A stretch of 6,740 nt of DNA, from NCBI GenBank assembly GCA_937948705.1, contig CALECF010000171.1, positions 1 through 6,740 on the forward strand. The letters are read 5' to 3'. The notes under the pieces are model-generated. The model saw only the letters and a program-made list of their open reading frames with translations, was not told the DNA's origin and did not search any database. The stretch is from an uncultured Anaerosolibacter sp. (GTDB lineage Bacteria > Bacillota_A > Clostridia > Peptostreptococcales > Thermotaleaceae). Each line of letters opens with the position of its first letter. Position 1 is the first letter of the stretch. Of the stretch, positions 6,013 to 6,740 are shown one piece after another. Position numbers and translations under genes: made by a program.

Positions 6013-6060
6013 TGATATAATGCTTATTTACTTTACTTTAAAATTGTGTGATAATAAAAT
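6013..6060 (+). promoter_or_regulatory. Two candidate promoters for the DUF1846 gene
   Basis: The first is an extended -10 box, TGATATAAT (6013-6021), without a convincing -35. The second is TTTACT (6032-6037), 17 bases, then TAAAAT (6055-6060). Either would give a leader of roughly 80-120 bases before the ATG at 6147. The sequence does not decide between them. The rest of 5923-6146 shows no gene or structured RNA that I can support. Confidence 0.45.
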
Positions 6061-6146
6061 GTTGTGAACTACGGTTCTTACTATACCTATTTAAAATTAC
6101 AAGGAAATATATTTAGAAAATGAATTCATAAAGCGAGGAGAAACCA

Positions 6147-6740
6147 ATGAAAATAGGATTTGACCACAAAAAATATTTAGAAGAGCAGTCAAAGTATATT
6201 TTGGAAAGAGTTAATCACTATGATAAGCTATACCTTGAATTTGGCGGTAAGCTGTTATTTGATTTTCACGCCAAAAGGGTTTTGCCTGGCTTTGATGAAA
6301 ATGCAAAAATTAAGCTTTTGCATAAGTTAAAGGAAAAAGTAGAAGTTATTATTTGTGTATATGCGGGAGATATTGAGAGAAATAAGATTAGAGGGGATTT
6401 TGGAATCACTTACGATGTGGACACTTTACGGCTTATTGATGACTTGAGAGCAAATGAACTCGATGTAAATAGTGTTGTCATAACAAGATACGATGGACAA
6501 CCGGCAACTACTGTTTTTATTAATAAACTAGAACGTAGAGGGATAAAAGTATACACCCACAGAACAACGAAGGGATACCCTACTGATGTAGATACGATAG
6601 TTAGTGATGAAGGATATGGCAAGAACCCATATATAGAGACATCGAAGCCTATCGTAGTCGTAACAGCCCCGGGTCCAGGAAGTGGTAAGTTGGCAACTTG
6701 TCTTAGCCAATTGTATCATGAACATAAACAAGGAAAAGTA
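6147..6740 (+). CDS. DUF1846 (UPF0371) family protein, N-terminal 198 residues
   Basis: The first 198 codons are present and the gene continues past the right edge; the family is about 500 residues long. It opens [18 protein letters not shown] with the family landmarks [21 protein letters not shown] (part of 28-48), [12 protein letters not shown] (79-90), [17 protein letters not shown] (144-160) and [20 protein letters not shown] (170-189). The APGPGSGK stretch (174-181) resembles a nucleotide-binding P-loop. The following LSQLYHEH is also highly conserved. Structures of the family have been determined, but I know of no established reaction, so the function is left open. The ATG has GAGGAG six bases upstream. 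The gene is separated from the selenoprotein gene by a terminator and its own promoter candidates, so no functional link should be assumed. Confidence 0.95.
   Translation, partial: MKIGFDHKKYLEEQSKYILERVNHYDKLYLEFGGKLLFDFHAKRVLPGFDENAKIKLLHKLKEKVEVIICVYAGDIERNKIRGDFGITYDVDTLRLIDDLRANELDVNSVVITRYDGQPATTVFINKLERRGIKVYTHRTTKGYPTDVDTIVSDEGYGKNPYIETSKPIVVVTAPGPGSGKLATCLSQLYHEHKQGKV

Overview
The window looks like chromosome from a low-GC, anaerobic Gram-positive bacterium of the Clostridia. The evidence is AT-rich intergenic DNA, strong AGGAGG-type ribosome binding sites, Firmicute-type versions of every protein, and a UGA codon best read as selenocysteine with a bacterial SECIS-like hairpin. The genus is not fixed by the sequence; Alkaliphilus-like organisms would fit, but that is inference.

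Left part (1-1960, minus strand): a two-gene methylthioribose salvage operon. mtnK (5-methylthioribose kinase) comes first, then mtnA (methylthioribose-1-phosphate isomerase), which runs off the left edge. Together they phosphorylate and then isomerise the methylthioribose left over from S-adenosylmethionine-dependent reactions. A candidate promoter lies about 75 bases before mtnK. The S-box (SAM-I) riboswitch that precedes mtnKA in Bacillus is not visible.

Middle part (1961-4770): an AT-rich divergent intergenic region of about 430 bases with several inverted repeats is followed by two plus-strand genes. One encodes a SIMPL-domain (DUF541) protein without a signal peptide. The other encodes a 12-helix amino-acid permease of the APC superfamily with a charged C-terminal tail.

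Right part (4771-6740, plus strand): after a 310-base spacer with a hairpin and a candidate promoter comes the most interesting gene. It is a Cys-rich, DUF5714-like protein whose reading frame is intact only if an in-frame TGA at codon 13 (context Gly-Gly-Gly-Cys-UGA-Gly-Pro) is decoded as selenocysteine. A hairpin with a GGUC apical loop starts 15 bases after that TGA. A simple ATG-to-stop gene caller would start this protein at an internal Met (5228) and lose the Cys-Sec pair and half of a zinc-ribbon-like motif. A terminator follows the gene, then a promoter region, then the N-terminal 198 residues of a DUF1846 (UPF0371) protein cut by the right edge.

The window is a set of separate transcription units rather than one large system. 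Only mtnK-mtnA form a clear functional pair. No tRNA, rRNA, CRISPR array, transposase or phage gene was seen.
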